From assembly GCA_963205385.1 (NCBI GenBank), contig CAUJKE010000311.1, positions 1 to 57,468 on the forward strand: a stretch of 57,468 bases of DNA, in the 5' to 3' direction. The position numbers and the translations under genes were made by a program. Within the stretch, counting starts at the first letter, position 1, and every line of letters begins with the position of its first letter. The notes beneath the pieces were generated by a model. The model was given only the letters and a program-made list of their open reading frames with translations. It did no database searches and was not told where the DNA came from. This document shows positions 57,209 to 57,468 of this stretch, one piece after another. Source of the DNA: Planctomycetota bacterium (lineage in GTDB: Bacteria; Planctomycetota; Planctomycetia; Pirellulales; Pirellulaceae).

Positions 57209-57468
57209 CTACAGCACTTCGCAGATCGCGTCGCACAGCCGATCCAGGTTACTGTCTGTCATCCCGGCGATGTTAATTCGTCCACCGCTGACGACGATGT
57301 AAATGGAATGCTTGTTCTTGAGCTCGTCGACTTGGAGCGGCGTTAGCCCGGAGTAGCTGAACATTCCCTTTTGCCTGGCGAGGAAGGAGAAGTCGCGTTT
57401 GGCGCCGCGGGCTTTCATTTTCTCGACGAACGCGCCGCGCATCTTATGAATCCGCTCGCGCATCGCGG
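57209..57468 (-). CDS. Aspartate/aromatic aminotransferase, C-terminal part
   Basis: The frame runs from a stop at 57209 to the right edge, so only the last 86 codons or so are present. The segment MFSYSGLTPLQVDELKNKHSIYIV followed by SGGRINIAGMTDSNLDRLCDAICEVL is the conserved end of AspC/TyrB class I aminotransferases. The Arg usually needed for the substrate carboxylate lies further upstream and is out of view. It transfers an amino group between aspartate or aromatic amino acids and 2-oxoglutarate. Confidence 0.88.
   Translation of the reverse strand, partial: AMRERIHKMRGAFVEKMKARGAKRDFSFLARQKGMFSYSGLTPLQVDELKNKHSIYIVVSGGRINIAGMTDSNLDRLCDAICEVL

Overview
The window looks like a chromosomal piece of a planctomycete, most likely of the order Pirellulales. 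The evidence is the GC-rich coding DNA, two giant secreted proteins with the planctomycete Arg-rich plus LExLExRxxLA N-terminus, a formylglycine sulfatase, a Ser/Thr kinase with an extracytoplasmic sensor, a CXXCH-rich cytochrome fused to HEAT/TPR repeats, a Tyr-Ala-Pro repeat protein, and many planctomycete-type hypothetical proteins. I see no rRNA, tRNA, CRISPR array, complete insertion sequence or phage module. Family names come from motif reading only; no database search was run.

Layout. 1-2390: a truncated beta-barrel porin-like gene and an exported sulfatase, both on the minus strand. 2574-20887: two plus-strand genes, 9.5 and 7.8 kb, for surface or secreted adhesin-like proteins. Each has its own sigma70-like promoter, and they share the cadherin-like, PKD-like, RTX and C-terminal parts but have different N-terminal halves. 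20927-27711 (minus): GNAT acetyltransferase, FabH-like ketosynthase, glycosyltransferase-like protein, a hypothetical protein, a transmembrane Ser/Thr kinase and a zinc-ribbon membrane protein. 27918-30645 (plus): rhamnulokinase and a Gfo/Idh/MocA oxidoreductase. 30820-34095 (minus): a membrane-anchored RNase Sa/T1-type ribonuclease with a tightly linked partner, then a 705-residue exported protein. 34681-41839: a thioredoxin-like/CAP-like exported protein, an eight-heme cytochrome (minus), an anchored small protein, a BON-like protein, a YiiX-type cysteine hydrolase and a YjdF-like membrane protein. 41943-44867 (minus): an antiquitin-type aldehyde dehydrogenase and a class III aminotransferase, a plausible lysine-catabolic pair. 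45204-51147: a small zinc-ribbon protein, a metzincin-like protease, a cluster of hairpin repeats, a Tat-exported metallophosphoesterase and a P2A Ca2+-type ATPase. 51320-57468: a DUF2617-like protein, a CPBP protease, an M1 peptidase with HEAT repeats, the Tyr-Ala-Pro repeat protein with clear promoter and terminator, a two-gene HEPN operon and the 3' end of an aspartate/aromatic aminotransferase.

Most promising for new biology: four 29-bp hairpin units with compensated stems in two inverted modules (46997-47243); the anchored RNase with its unrecognised partner; the HEPN gene overlapping a small non-MNT partner; and the shared C-terminal module after the RTX repeats of the two giant proteins.
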